NCBI GenBank assembly: GCA_039029915.1
Contig: JBCCFD010000517.1
Coordinates: 1 to 5,229 of the forward strand
DNA length: 5,229 nucleotides
DNA from: QQUD01 sp039029915
GTDB taxonomy: Bacteria > Chloroflexota > Anaerolineae > Promineifilales > Promineifilaceae
Reading direction: 5' to 3'
The notes below the pieces were generated by a model. It was not told where the DNA came from and made no database searches. It saw only the letters and a program-made list of their open reading frames with translations. Shown piece after piece: positions 1 to 5,216 of this stretch (position 1 is its first letter; each line of letters begins with the position of its first letter). The position numbers were made by a program, and so were the translations under genes.

Positions 1-1957
1 ATTTTTGGTCTTTATATTGAATTAAAGAGAGTGTCAAATTCTTGTTCTCTTGAATGCGGATAATGTTTTGGTACAAAACTTGGTTCATAATGGCCAGAAT
101 TTTTTTCAGATCCGTTTCGCCCGTTTGGGAAAGGGTTAGGTAGGCGGTTTGAGCCATCAGCATCACAACGCCAGATGACAAACCGTGTCCAGTTACATCT
201 CCAATACCCAAATAGATGGAATCGCCAACCTGTAAAACGTCATAGTAGTCACCACCTACCTCGTCGGCTGGCTTCATGTAGCCCGCAATATCGAGGTCTT
301 TAACATTGGCGGTTTCTTCATCGGAGGGCAGCACCATTTGCTGAAGCTGTTGGGCTACTTCAAGCTCGGCAGATAAACGGCCGTTTTCGTCGCGCAGCAT
401 CGCATTGAGGCTCTTGATTTCATCATTCGCCTTTTGCAAATCGTAAGTGCGATCAGCAACCTTGGCTTCTAAATTCTCCGTGTAATCTTTGATTTCTTGG
501 GTCATGATGCCAAACGCATTTCCCAATTGGCCCAGTTCATCTTGACTTTGGACATCGACCTCCACATCAAAGTTGTGGTCAGAAATCTTGTCAGCGGCCA
601 AAACTAAAGTGCGCAAATCAGAGGTGATATTGTTTGAGAAGCGCGTAGAGATCATCGTGGCCAAAACTAAAAAGCCAACCAGCGCGCCTAAGCCGTACAA
701 AATATTTTGATTGCCTGTGGCCTGAACCTGGTTTTGCGTTTCAATAAGTTCCGCATAAATCTCGGCTTCTGGAACCACGATGACAATGCGCCACTCGTCT
801 GTTTGATAGGTGCTGTCAGAGAGAGGGGGGAGGCTGGCAAAGGAGATAAAGTGCCCCGTCAGCTCAGAAGTGGCTTCGTTGCTATTCAGGTGCAAATCAA
901 AAATGCCGTCTGGTTGGTTGGTGATAAAGTTGGCCAGTGACTGAACAGCCGTGTTTGTGGACTGATCCAATGAGCCGCTGTAGTAAGTCAAGCCACCTAC
1001 CTCAACAGGTTCTAAGTTAACCTCAAACAGCGTTAGGCCATCCTGCGGCATGGCAATAATTTCACCCTGCCCGTTCATCAAAAAGCCAAATCCTGATTCA
1101 GCGACGTGCACTGAAAGCACATCTTGAATGATTGGGTTGAGCAACAGGTCGGTGCCTACAGCACCGGCAAATTGATTCTGTTCGTAATCCCACAGCGGGT
1201 AGAACATCGTCATGATTTCGCCTTGACCAGCCGCATCCAAATAAGGGGGAATCACCACAATTGGATTATCCACCGACGCTTGCACGGCTGGGTCTGTAAA
1301 CCAAGTTGACATCCCTTCGGCCGTGCCGGGGAAAAAGTCATTCCAAAAGTGGAGCGAAACAAACTCACCAAGCAACCCAACCAGATGCTTATTTGGATAA
1401 GCGCGCGTCACGGGCGATTCGATATCACCGACGTAGTAGATGAGCGAGCTGTTTTCATTGACCGCTTGAATTGCATCAATGTTCAAATTGAGCAGGCCAG
1501 AAATTTCTAGTAGCTCTTGAGCTCGTTCATCTGATGTAAATTGGGGTGGAATAAAGGCGTCAGTTTCCTTTGATTCGGATGTTGTGAGCGCCCCATTTTC
1601 GTTTGTTAAAGTTGTGTCAAAAAGCGACAGCTCAAATAGTTCAGGATGCGCCTGTAGCTCATCATAATTATCGACAATCTTTTGTGAGGTTTGCCCTAAA
1701 ATTGTGAGATTATCCTGCGCCGCCTTGATTTGTAACCAAGTCGATTCAGCTTTCTCATTGGCGAAGGTAGTTAGATACTCTTCAACCGTTTGCTGCGTGC
1801 CCTCAATATTTAACGCTTGGGTTCGATTTGTGAATTGCCGAAAGTTGAGGATTAAGGTGACGAATAAAACGATCGTCGTCAGACTGACGAGCAGAATATT
1901 AAAAAGGAGTAGTTTGCGTTGAAAACTTGTTCTAAAAAATGAACCAAAATTAGTCAT
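1..1957 (-). CDS. Membrane sensor PP2C phosphatase, SpoIIE/RsbU/SiaA type (C-terminus cut by window edge)
   Basis: The frame is open from ATG at 1957 to the left edge, giving 652 residues with no stop. In order I see a basic N-terminus, a membrane helix at about 16-38, a large extracytoplasmic region at about 39-414, a second helix at about 415-437, a HAMP region at about 438-492, a coiled coil at about 490-542, and the start of a SpoIIE-type PP2C domain from about 545. The outer region looks like a double Cache sensor (segments IYYVGDIESPVTRAYP near 173 and FYPLWDYEQNQFAGAVGTD near 252). The PP2C metal-binding Asp residues are present: D570 in DEVGGDYYD and D587 in GIGDVTGHG. The last metal motifs of the family lie outside the window, so activity cannot be fully judged. 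Family members dephosphorylate Ser/Thr on STAS antagonists. The gene is last of a three-gene set, 43 bp after the STAS-methyltransferase stop. An AAGAG at 1964-1968, 6 nt before the ATG, supports this start. I infer that its substrate is the neighbouring STAS fusion protein and that an extracellular ligand controls it. Confidence 0.93.
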   Translation of the reverse strand, partial: MTNFGSFFRTSFQRKLLLFNILLVSLTTIVLFVTLILNFRQFTNRTQALNIEGTQQTVEEYLTTFANEKAESTWLQIKAAQDNLTILGQTSQKIVDNYDELQAHPELFELSLFDTTLTNENGALTTSESKETDAFIPPQFTSDERAQELLEISGLLNLNIDAIQAVNENSSLIYYVGDIESPVTRAYPNKHLVGLLGEFVSLHFWNDFFPGTAEGMSTWFTDPAVQASVDNPIVVIPPYLDAAGQGEIMTMFYPLWDYEQNQFAGAVGTDLLLNPIIQDVLSVHVAESGFGFLMNGQGEIIAMPQDGLTLFEVNLEPVEVGGLTYYSGSLDQSTNTAVQSLANFITNQPDGIFDLHLNSNEATSELTGHFISFASLPPLSDSTYQTDEWRIVIVVPEAEIYAELIETQNQVQATGNQNILYGLGALVGFLVLATMISTRFSNNITSDLRTLVLAADKISDHNFDVEVDVQSQDELGQLGNAFGIMTQEIKDYTENLEAKVADRTYDLQKANDEIKSLNAMLRDENGRLSAELEVAQQLQQMVLPSDEETANVKDLDIAGYMKPADEVGGDYYDVLQVGDSIYLGIGDVTGHGLSSGVVMLMAQTAYLTLSQTGETDLKKILAIMNQVLYQNIIRIQENKNLTLSLIQYKDQK

Positions 1958-2000
1958 GACATACTCTTGCTGGAATGGTGTAAGACCTTGAATTTCTTTC

Positions 2001-3173
2001 TTATTGAAGTGGTTTTTGTCCCGAACAGGCAACTAAACCCCAGGTCGTATAACCTGCTGGATTTTCAATAGCGCGCAGTTGGGATTCGTACCCTTGATTC
2101 AAGGTGATTTGCTCACGAGATGAAAGGTTTAGCTGACTGCCAATCGTGTGAACAGAAAATTTTTGCCAGCTTTTGATAACTTCAGCAAACGCATCACGGT
2201 CGCTGTTGTTGGTATCAACCACAATATGATCCGTTTGGATATCGTCTAAGCGAGCTTGAGTGAAAAAGTGATGTAGCTTTTTGCCGCTGCGCAAATCCAT
2301 GCCCATTTGGTCGCCGTACTCGGCGGCTAAGGTGTAGGTTTGGCGAATGGCTTCGCTCTCTGGAAAGCCAACGATATGGTCGTAATCTTCGCAAAGCGCG
2401 TAGATGCGCCCACCGGGCTTGGTGATACGAACGAGCTCCTGCAAAATATCTTCTGGCTGTGAAAAGATTTGTAAACTTAACCGGCACAGCACAAAATCAA
2501 AGCTATTGTCGTACATCATGAGCGCGGTGGCGTCACCCCGTTGAAAATCAGCATTATGAATTTCAAATTCGTTTTGCATGCCGCGAGCGTGCCCAATGGC
2601 AGCGGCGGAATGGTCAATACCCATGATGAAGCTGGGCTTTAATTCTCGGCTGATGAGAAGAGGGACGTCGCCACAGCCACAACAAATATCTGCCACACGC
2701 ATACCCTGCTCAAGTCCATGTTTCTGTAGGATGGGCATCTCTTGCGGCCATAAGATTCGGGTTTGATTGCGAAGCAGGGGGATAAATGATTGGTCTTCGA
2801 TGATATTTTGACTGCGGTAGAAGTTTTGGTCGTAAATCGAAAAATCGACGTCTTCCCACACTTCTTTTAGATTTGGCAAAACGCGCTCGCTCCATGCTAA
2901 TACGCCCGAAGCGATCACTTTAAGATTAAGGCTGTTTTGTTGGCGAGCGTAGTTGACAAATGACGAGAGGGTGCGTACGCCTACGGCATTGATGTACCGC
3001 AGCTTGCGGAAGTTAAGGCGAAGCGCACCTTTGACCTTATCATGGACATCAACCATATAGTCTAGTGTGGTTTGTGCTTCTTGTTGATTTGCTGGTCGGA
3101 AAATCCCCTCAAAATTAATTTGCTGGTCGAGTGGATCGTAGTTGAGTGAAAATGATTGTTGAGAGTAGCTCAT
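2001..3173 (-). CDS. STAS-like (slr1659-type) regulator fused to SAM-dependent class I methyltransferase
   Basis: The protein has 390 residues and two parts. Residues 5-115 resemble the slr1659-type STAS-like regulators: NYDP near 11, then LRYINAVGVRTLSSFVNYAR at 58-77, which matches the family's FLNSSG helix start, and a late W-x-x-R-x-LPNL segment. Residues about 155-265 form a class I methyltransferase of the Methyltransf_11/25 kind. Motif I is VADICCGCGD (160-169), the acidic ribose-binding residue is D187 in GIDHS, GDATAL follows at 213-218, FDFVLCRLS at 225-233, and ITKPGGRIYAL at 250-260. The remaining C-terminal part to 390 probably shapes the substrate site; the substrate is not evident. 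The canonical STAS phosphoacceptor Ser is Ala63, and motif I is unusually rich in Cys (164, 165, 167). The start ATG lies 2 bp after the kinase stop, with AAGGAG 8 nt upstream, so translation is coupled. I infer that kinase and phosphatase neighbours control the methyltransferase through the STAS part. The domain calls are firm; the regulatory role is inference. Confidence 0.92.
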   Translation of the reverse strand: MSYSQQSFSLNYDPLDQQINFEGIFRPANQQEAQTTLDYMVDVHDKVKGALRLNFRKLRYINAVGVRTLSSFVNYARQQNSLNLKVIASGVLAWSERVLPNLKEVWEDVDFSIYDQNFYRSQNIIEDQSFIPLLRNQTRILWPQEMPILQKHGLEQGMRVADICCGCGDVPLLISRELKPSFIMGIDHSAAAIGHARGMQNEFEIHNADFQRGDATALMMYDNSFDFVLCRLSLQIFSQPEDILQELVRITKPGGRIYALCEDYDHIVGFPESEAIRQTYTLAAEYGDQMGMDLRSGKKLHHFFTQARLDDIQTDHIVVDTNNSDRDAFAEVIKSWQKFSVHTIGSQLNLSSREQITLNQGYESQLRAIENPAGYTTWGLVACSGQKPLQ

Positions 3174-3175
3174 AA

Positions 3176-3682
3176 TTACAGCTCCTTAATCGGCAAATGC
3201 AGAATGGTTTCGACGCGATTGTTTGATTCGTTTTGAATTTGAAGCTGAGCGTCAAAATCGTTGGTCAGAATGCATAGACCGAGCTGATTAAAGTAGGGTG
3301 CTTCTTCTTTGCTTTGGGTGAGCCAATTGATGTAGATGTCTTGTTTCTGATCGCTGTCTAGGGCGTGAATAAAGGTTTCGTAATGAGTCAGAAGGGGGTC
3401 TTTAACGAGGTGGGTCATGGTGACCATAAACGCACTATCGTTTTTATTTATTTTTAGTTCAAGGTCAGAAATGTCGGGGGCGAGATAAACGGCCGTTTCT
3501 AGCAGCTCGTTTGAAATTGTAGACAGTAAATTTTCGGCCCATTCACGATGCTCATATTCAAACGCCACATATTCGGCAATGTAGTTAGCCAACATGCTGC
3601 AGCGTGACCATTCCGTTTGAATATCTTGAATAGGGATATTGACCTCGATACCAAAGCTTGGTGCTGAATCTGGATTATTCAT
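3176..3682 (-). CDS. Divergent GHKL / anti-sigma-kinase-like protein, slr1658 / SiaB (DUF6272) type
   Basis: This 168-aa soluble protein has no signal peptide or membrane helix. I match it by motif pattern to the slr1658/SiaB-like regulators that accompany slr1659-type STAS proteins: RCSMLANYIAEYVAFEYEH at 27-45, an N-box-like ISNELLETAVY at 56-66, an LxLxINKND strand near 74-82, DPLLTHYETFIHAL at 95-108, and a late QLGLCILTNDFDAQLQIQ at 133-150. Related RsbW/SpoIIAB-like proteins bind ATP and phosphorylate a STAS partner. The family N-box ends in an Mg-binding Asn followed by Ala; here it is T63-A64. No DxGxG box is visible, so kinase activity is doubtful. It is first in the three-gene set and its 3' end carries the Shine-Dalgarno site of the next gene. 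The start is ATG at 3682, with AAGGA at 3694-3698 and an in-frame TGA 18 nt upstream that leaves no longer ATG/GTG/TTG option. I see no convincing promoter just upstream. The assignment is from recalled family patterns and is moderately sure. Confidence 0.82.
   Translation of the reverse strand: MNNPDSAPSFGIEVNIPIQDIQTEWSRCSMLANYIAEYVAFEYEHREWAENLLSTISNELLETAVYLAPDISDLELKINKNDSAFMVTMTHLVKDPLLTHYETFIHALDSDQKQDIYINWLTQSKEEAPYFNQLGLCILTNDFDAQLQIQNESNNRVETILHLPIKEL
3182..3187 (-). promoter_or_regulatory. Shine-Dalgarno site inside the kinase-like gene, serving the STAS-methyltransferase
   Basis: AAGGAG on the minus strand encodes the kinase-like protein's penultimate Lys-Glu codons and lies 8 nt before the ATG at 3173. 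Stop and start are separated by only two bases (TAA-TT-ATG). This fixes the downstream start and points to translational coupling, which would keep the two proteins near equal amounts. Confidence 0.8.
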
Positions 3683-3797
3683 AGGGTATGAATTCCTTCA
3701 AAGTTGAGTATTAGAAAACCAAAAAACGTCATAAAAAACTGTATGACTACGGTTGATATGCAAATGAAAAAAAGGCTTTGCTCCCTTATGAAGCAGG

Positions 3798-3830
3798 GTG
3801 ATATTTTCAGAATTTTGAAAAATATATCAC
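3798..3830. repeat. AT-rich imperfect inverted repeat (GTGATAT ... ATATCAC)
   Basis: GTGATAT at 3798-3804 faces ATATCAC at 3824-3830. Inside these, TTTTCA (3804-3809) faces TGAAAA (3816-3821), with a small asymmetry between the two stems. The arm ATATCACTT also occurs in the terminal repeat of the MITE-like element at 4273-4423. The segment lies about 120-150 bp upstream of the kinase-like start. It could be an operator, a leader hairpin or the relic of an element end; the function is unknown. Confidence 0.45.
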
Positions 3831-3928
3831 TTGGTGACCGGTACGAATCAGAAAACCCAGATCGTCTAATTCGTAAAATACTTCAACTGGATGCAAGCAT
3901 TCTAAAAACATTGGATTAATAACAATCT

Positions 3929-3983
3929 TAAGTAAAAAAGGCGTGAACGATGGTCACGATGCCTATAGGTTTCACTTTACTTA
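3929..3983. repeat. 55-bp hairpin-forming segment of unknown role
   Basis: TAAGTAAA (3929-3936) pairs with TTTACTTA (3976-3983). Inside, AGGC (3939-3942) can pair with GCCT (3961-3964), and GTGA (3943-3946) with TCAC (3954-3957) around a 7-nt loop. The stems are separated by unequal bulges. There is no following T run on either strand, so it does not look like an intrinsic terminator. It may be a structured leader or a small RNA. Confidence 0.4.
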
Positions 3984-4263
3984 CCCCAAGATAAGAGAAT
4001 ATCGATGGTTAGATAACAGTATTTTTGTAATTGTTTAGGGGGTTTAATTTGAAAACAGGACTAAAGCATCAGGGGTTTGGGATTAGACTTAGCGGGTTTT
4101 GCAGGATGATTCCTCTTTTGGTGAAAGAAACCTTTGAGCAAATCACAAAAAGAGGTTTAACAACCATGGCGAGTGAGGGTTTAGAAGTTTGTTGTCGTCG
4201 TTTAATTCAAAGCAGAAAGATCTTTTTACTTATGGTGATTTAATTTAAGGAGAACAAAAACTG

Positions 4264-4272
4264 TTGTGAAGT
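4264..4272. repeat. Left copy of 9-bp target site duplication
   Basis: TTGTGAAGT directly abuts the left terminal inverted repeat of the element at 4273 and is repeated exactly at its right end (4424-4432). This is the footprint expected from transposase-mediated insertion with a 9-bp stagger. Confidence 0.85.
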
Positions 4273-4423
4273 CTAGCTACATATCACTTTTGAATAGCGG
4301 GGTGATAAGTCACCCCGCAAAAGGTAAATGCGCCCTCTCGGCTTCAAAAAGCCCAAAGGGTGCCTAAAGAGTAGCCCAGTGATTTATCACTGAGCGGAGC
4401 AAACCAAAGTGATATGTAGCTAG
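4273..4423. mobile_element. MITE-like non-autonomous element, 151 bp, cloverleaf-like fold
   Basis: The ends are a perfect 18-bp inverted repeat: CTAGCTACATATCACTTT at 4273-4290 and its complement at 4406-4423. Exact 9-bp direct repeats TTGTGAAGT flank it. Three hairpins lie inside. The first is GCGGGGTGA/TCACCCCGC (4297-4305 / 4310-4318, loop TAAG). The second is a two-part stem, with 4330-4336 pairing to 4357-4363 (one G-T wobble) and GGCTT/AAGCC at 4340-4344 / 4349-4353. The third is CAGTGA/TCACTG (4377-4382 / 4387-4392). The whole would fold into a closing stem with three arms. There is no transposase or substantial reading frame, so it must be moved in trans. A 9-bp duplication fits families such as IS4 or IS1, but I do not recognise the ends. 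The identical repeats suggest a recent insertion. Confidence 0.87.
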
Positions 4424-4432
4424 TTGTGAAGT
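4424..4432. repeat. Right copy of 9-bp target site duplication
   Basis: TTGTGAAGT immediately follows the right terminal repeat and is identical to 4264-4272. Removing the element and one copy restores a continuous intergenic sequence. Confidence 0.85.
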
Positions 4433-4484
4433 TGTTTTGTTCAATGTCGTTTTTGCTCTCCAGTTAGGGCCTGGTCATTCAATT

Positions 4485-5126
4485 TTAACTTTCAATACCA
4501 ATTAAATGATCCATTCTGCTGTGGTAATAAATTCGCCAATATTCTCGATGAGGGGTGTGGCCATATTCAAAACGAGAAATACCCGTGTTCTTTGTAAAGA
4601 CCTCTGCCCTGCGCCAAGGGCCGATATTAAACATATGATCGAACGCCATTTCGATAACGCCACCGTGGCAAACGGCGACAACTGTTTCCCCATCGTGTTT
4701 TTCAACTAAATCTTCGAAAAACTCACCGATGCGGATGCGAAAATGCATCAGCGACTCACCGCCGGGATGGTCTGGGGTGATGGAGTGAAACGGCCGTTCG
4801 CTTCCCCAATAGTTGCCATATTCTGGCAGCTCTTCGTTGGGCCAAGGGTCTTTTGTGACCTGATTATTGCCAATTTCGCGGATGCGAGGCTCGGGGATGG
4901 GTGTCACGTTTTTGTAAGCGTTGCTGACATATTCGGCCGTTTCTTGTGCCCGCTTCATGGTGCTGACATATAGGGCATCAATCTGAGTAACTTCGGTGGG
5001 AATCCACTTGCCTAAAGCCTCGGCTTGCTGGTGTCCAAGCTCGGTTAAACCCATATCCATGTTCCCCTCGTCCCACTCCTTTAAATTGACATAACTTTGA
5101 CCATGTCGAATCATAAAAAGCCGCAT
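4485..5126 (-). CDS. Histidine phosphatase family protein (phosphoglycerate-mutase-like)
   Basis: This complete 213-aa cytoplasmic enzyme belongs to the branch-1 histidine phosphatase superfamily. The catalytic set is visible: R7-H8-G9 in MIRHGQS with the phospho-accepting His8, R59 in STMKRAQETAEY, the likely acid E84 in IREIG, the PGGES segment at 121-125, and the second His154 in AVCHGG. The tail YYHSRMDHLIGIES resembles tails I associate with Chloroflexota homologues. The family removes phosphate from varied small molecules (sugar phosphates, cobalamin intermediates, phosphoglycerates) or proteins. The large His-rich insert at about 93-120 gives no substrate clue, and nothing nearby names a pathway. 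The start ATG at 5126 has AAGGAG 10 nt upstream. It lies more than 800 bp from the kinase-like gene, so it is probably not in the same operon. The fold is certain; the substrate is unknown. Confidence 0.95.
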   Translation of the reverse strand: MRLFMIRHGQSYVNLKEWDEGNMDMGLTELGHQQAEALGKWIPTEVTQIDALYVSTMKRAQETAEYVSNAYKNVTPIPEPRIREIGNNQVTKDPWPNEELPEYGNYWGSERPFHSITPDHPGGESLMHFRIRIGEFFEDLVEKHDGETVVAVCHGGVIEMAFDHMFNIGPWRRAEVFTKNTGISRFEYGHTPHREYWRIYYHSRMDHLIGIES

Positions 5127-5136
5127 TGTTGATAGT

Positions 5137-5142
5137 CTCCTT
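5137..5142 (-). promoter_or_regulatory. Shine-Dalgarno site of the histidine phosphatase gene
   Basis: AAGGAG on the minus strand lies 10 nt before the ATG at 5126. It supports this start over the overlapping minus-strand frame that begins at 5160, which lacks a comparable site and has no recognisable product. Confidence 0.7.
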
Positions 5143-5162
5143 GTACGTGCTGTAGTTCATTT

Positions 5163-5189
5163 GTTATATCGCTGTCAGTTTCATGACAG
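5163..5189 (-). promoter_or_regulatory. Possible weak promoter for the histidine phosphatase gene
   Basis: On the minus strand CTGTCA (5184-5189) is followed after 15 bases by TATAAC (5163-5168), ahead of the ribosome site at 5137-5142. The spacer is short and the -35 match is 4 of 6, so this is tentative. The CTGTCA arm is shared with the palindrome used by the rightward promoter. Confidence 0.3.
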
Positions 5190-5199
5190 GTGGTATAAT
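5172..5199 (+). promoter_or_regulatory. Rightward sigma-70-type promoter for a gene beyond the window
   Basis: CTGTCA (5172-5177; 4 of 6 to TTGACA) and a perfect TATAAT (5194-5199) are separated by 16 bases on the plus strand. Transcription would start near 5206 and run out of the right edge. It would be divergent from the histidine phosphatase. Its -35 and spacer contain the palindrome CTGTCA-tgaaac-TGACAG (minus-strand reading; 5172-5189). Confidence 0.55.
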
Positions 5200-5216
5200 G
5201 TGTCGTCACACATAAT
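5195..5216. promoter_or_regulatory. Candidate operator palindrome over the rightward -10 and start site
   Basis: ATGTGT (5198-5203) and ACACAT (5208-5213) are perfect arms around CGTC. Two further flanking base pairs match after one mismatch, giving a 22-bp near-palindrome. It overlaps the TATAAT at 5194-5199 and the predicted transcription start, which is where a repressor would act. The regulator is unknown. Confidence 0.45.

Larger units (their letters stand above)
4249..4461. repeat. Outer split inverted repeat flanking the MITE-like insertion
   Basis: GGAGAACAAAAAC at 4249-4261 faces GTTTTTGCTCTCC at 4449-4461, matching at 12 of 13 positions. In a minus-strand transcript the odd position becomes a G-U pair, so all 13 positions can pair. 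Without the insertion and one copy of its target duplication, the loop would be about 27 bases. The minus strand after the distal arm reads TTAAATTAAAT. This may be an old hairpin or weak terminator downstream of the histidine phosphatase gene that has been interrupted. Confidence 0.55.
3683..4484. other. 802-bp stretch with no supported gene, rich in inverted repeats
   Basis: This lies between the histidine phosphatase stop and the kinase-like start. The longest frames (3704-3919 and 4031-4243, both rightward from TTG) lack a good ribosome site and have no recognisable protein pattern, so I do not call them. What can be seen is an imperfect hairpin at 3798-3830, a multi-stem segment at 3929-3983, an older split inverted repeat (4249-4261 / 4449-4461), and a MITE-like insertion at 4273-4423. 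The leader of the three-gene operon must start in this interval, but I find no convincing -35/-10 pair. No clear intrinsic terminator with a T-tract follows the phosphatase gene. A weak CCAG/CTGG stem at 4460-4474 has no T run on the minus strand. A non-coding RNA cannot be excluded. Confidence 0.7.

Noticed and set aside
596..671. 13-bp direct repeat GGCCAAAACTAAA at about 596 and 659
   Set aside because: Both copies encode Leu-Val-Leu-Ala in the phosphatase (HAMP region and second membrane helix) in the same frame, so coding coincidence explains them.
707..1922. Rightward frames opposite the phosphatase gene
   Set aside because: They are antisense shadows of a gene with clear domain structure and have no protein pattern of their own.
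3704..3919. Rightward 71-codon frame, divergent from the kinase-like gene
   Set aside because: It starts at TTG with no good ribosome site and matches no protein I recognise. It also runs through the imperfect hairpin at 3798-3830. A real small gene is possible but not supported.
4031..4243. Rightward 70-codon frame in the intergenic region
   Set aside because: It has a TTG start, no ribosome site, a composition unlike a folded protein, and no recognisable motif.
4297..4318. Strong GC-rich hairpin as an intrinsic terminator
   Set aside because: The 9-bp stem lacks a following T run on either strand and belongs to the internal structure of the mobile element.
4247..4366. AAGGAG at 4247-4252 followed by a GTG at 4266 and about 33 codons running into the MITE
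   Set aside because: The reading frame is mostly MITE sequence. Without the insertion it would code only about 13 residues. The AAGGAG is part of the outer inverted repeat.
4273..4423. Cloverleaf-like fold as a tRNA gene
   Set aside because: The closing stem is 18 bp. There is no T-loop GTTCGAAT-like motif, no 7-base anticodon loop and no D-loop GG. Target duplications show it is a mobile element.
4978..5160. Minus-strand 60-codon frame overlapping the phosphatase start
   Set aside because: It lies out of frame over the catalytic RHG region of a well-supported gene and has a poorer start.
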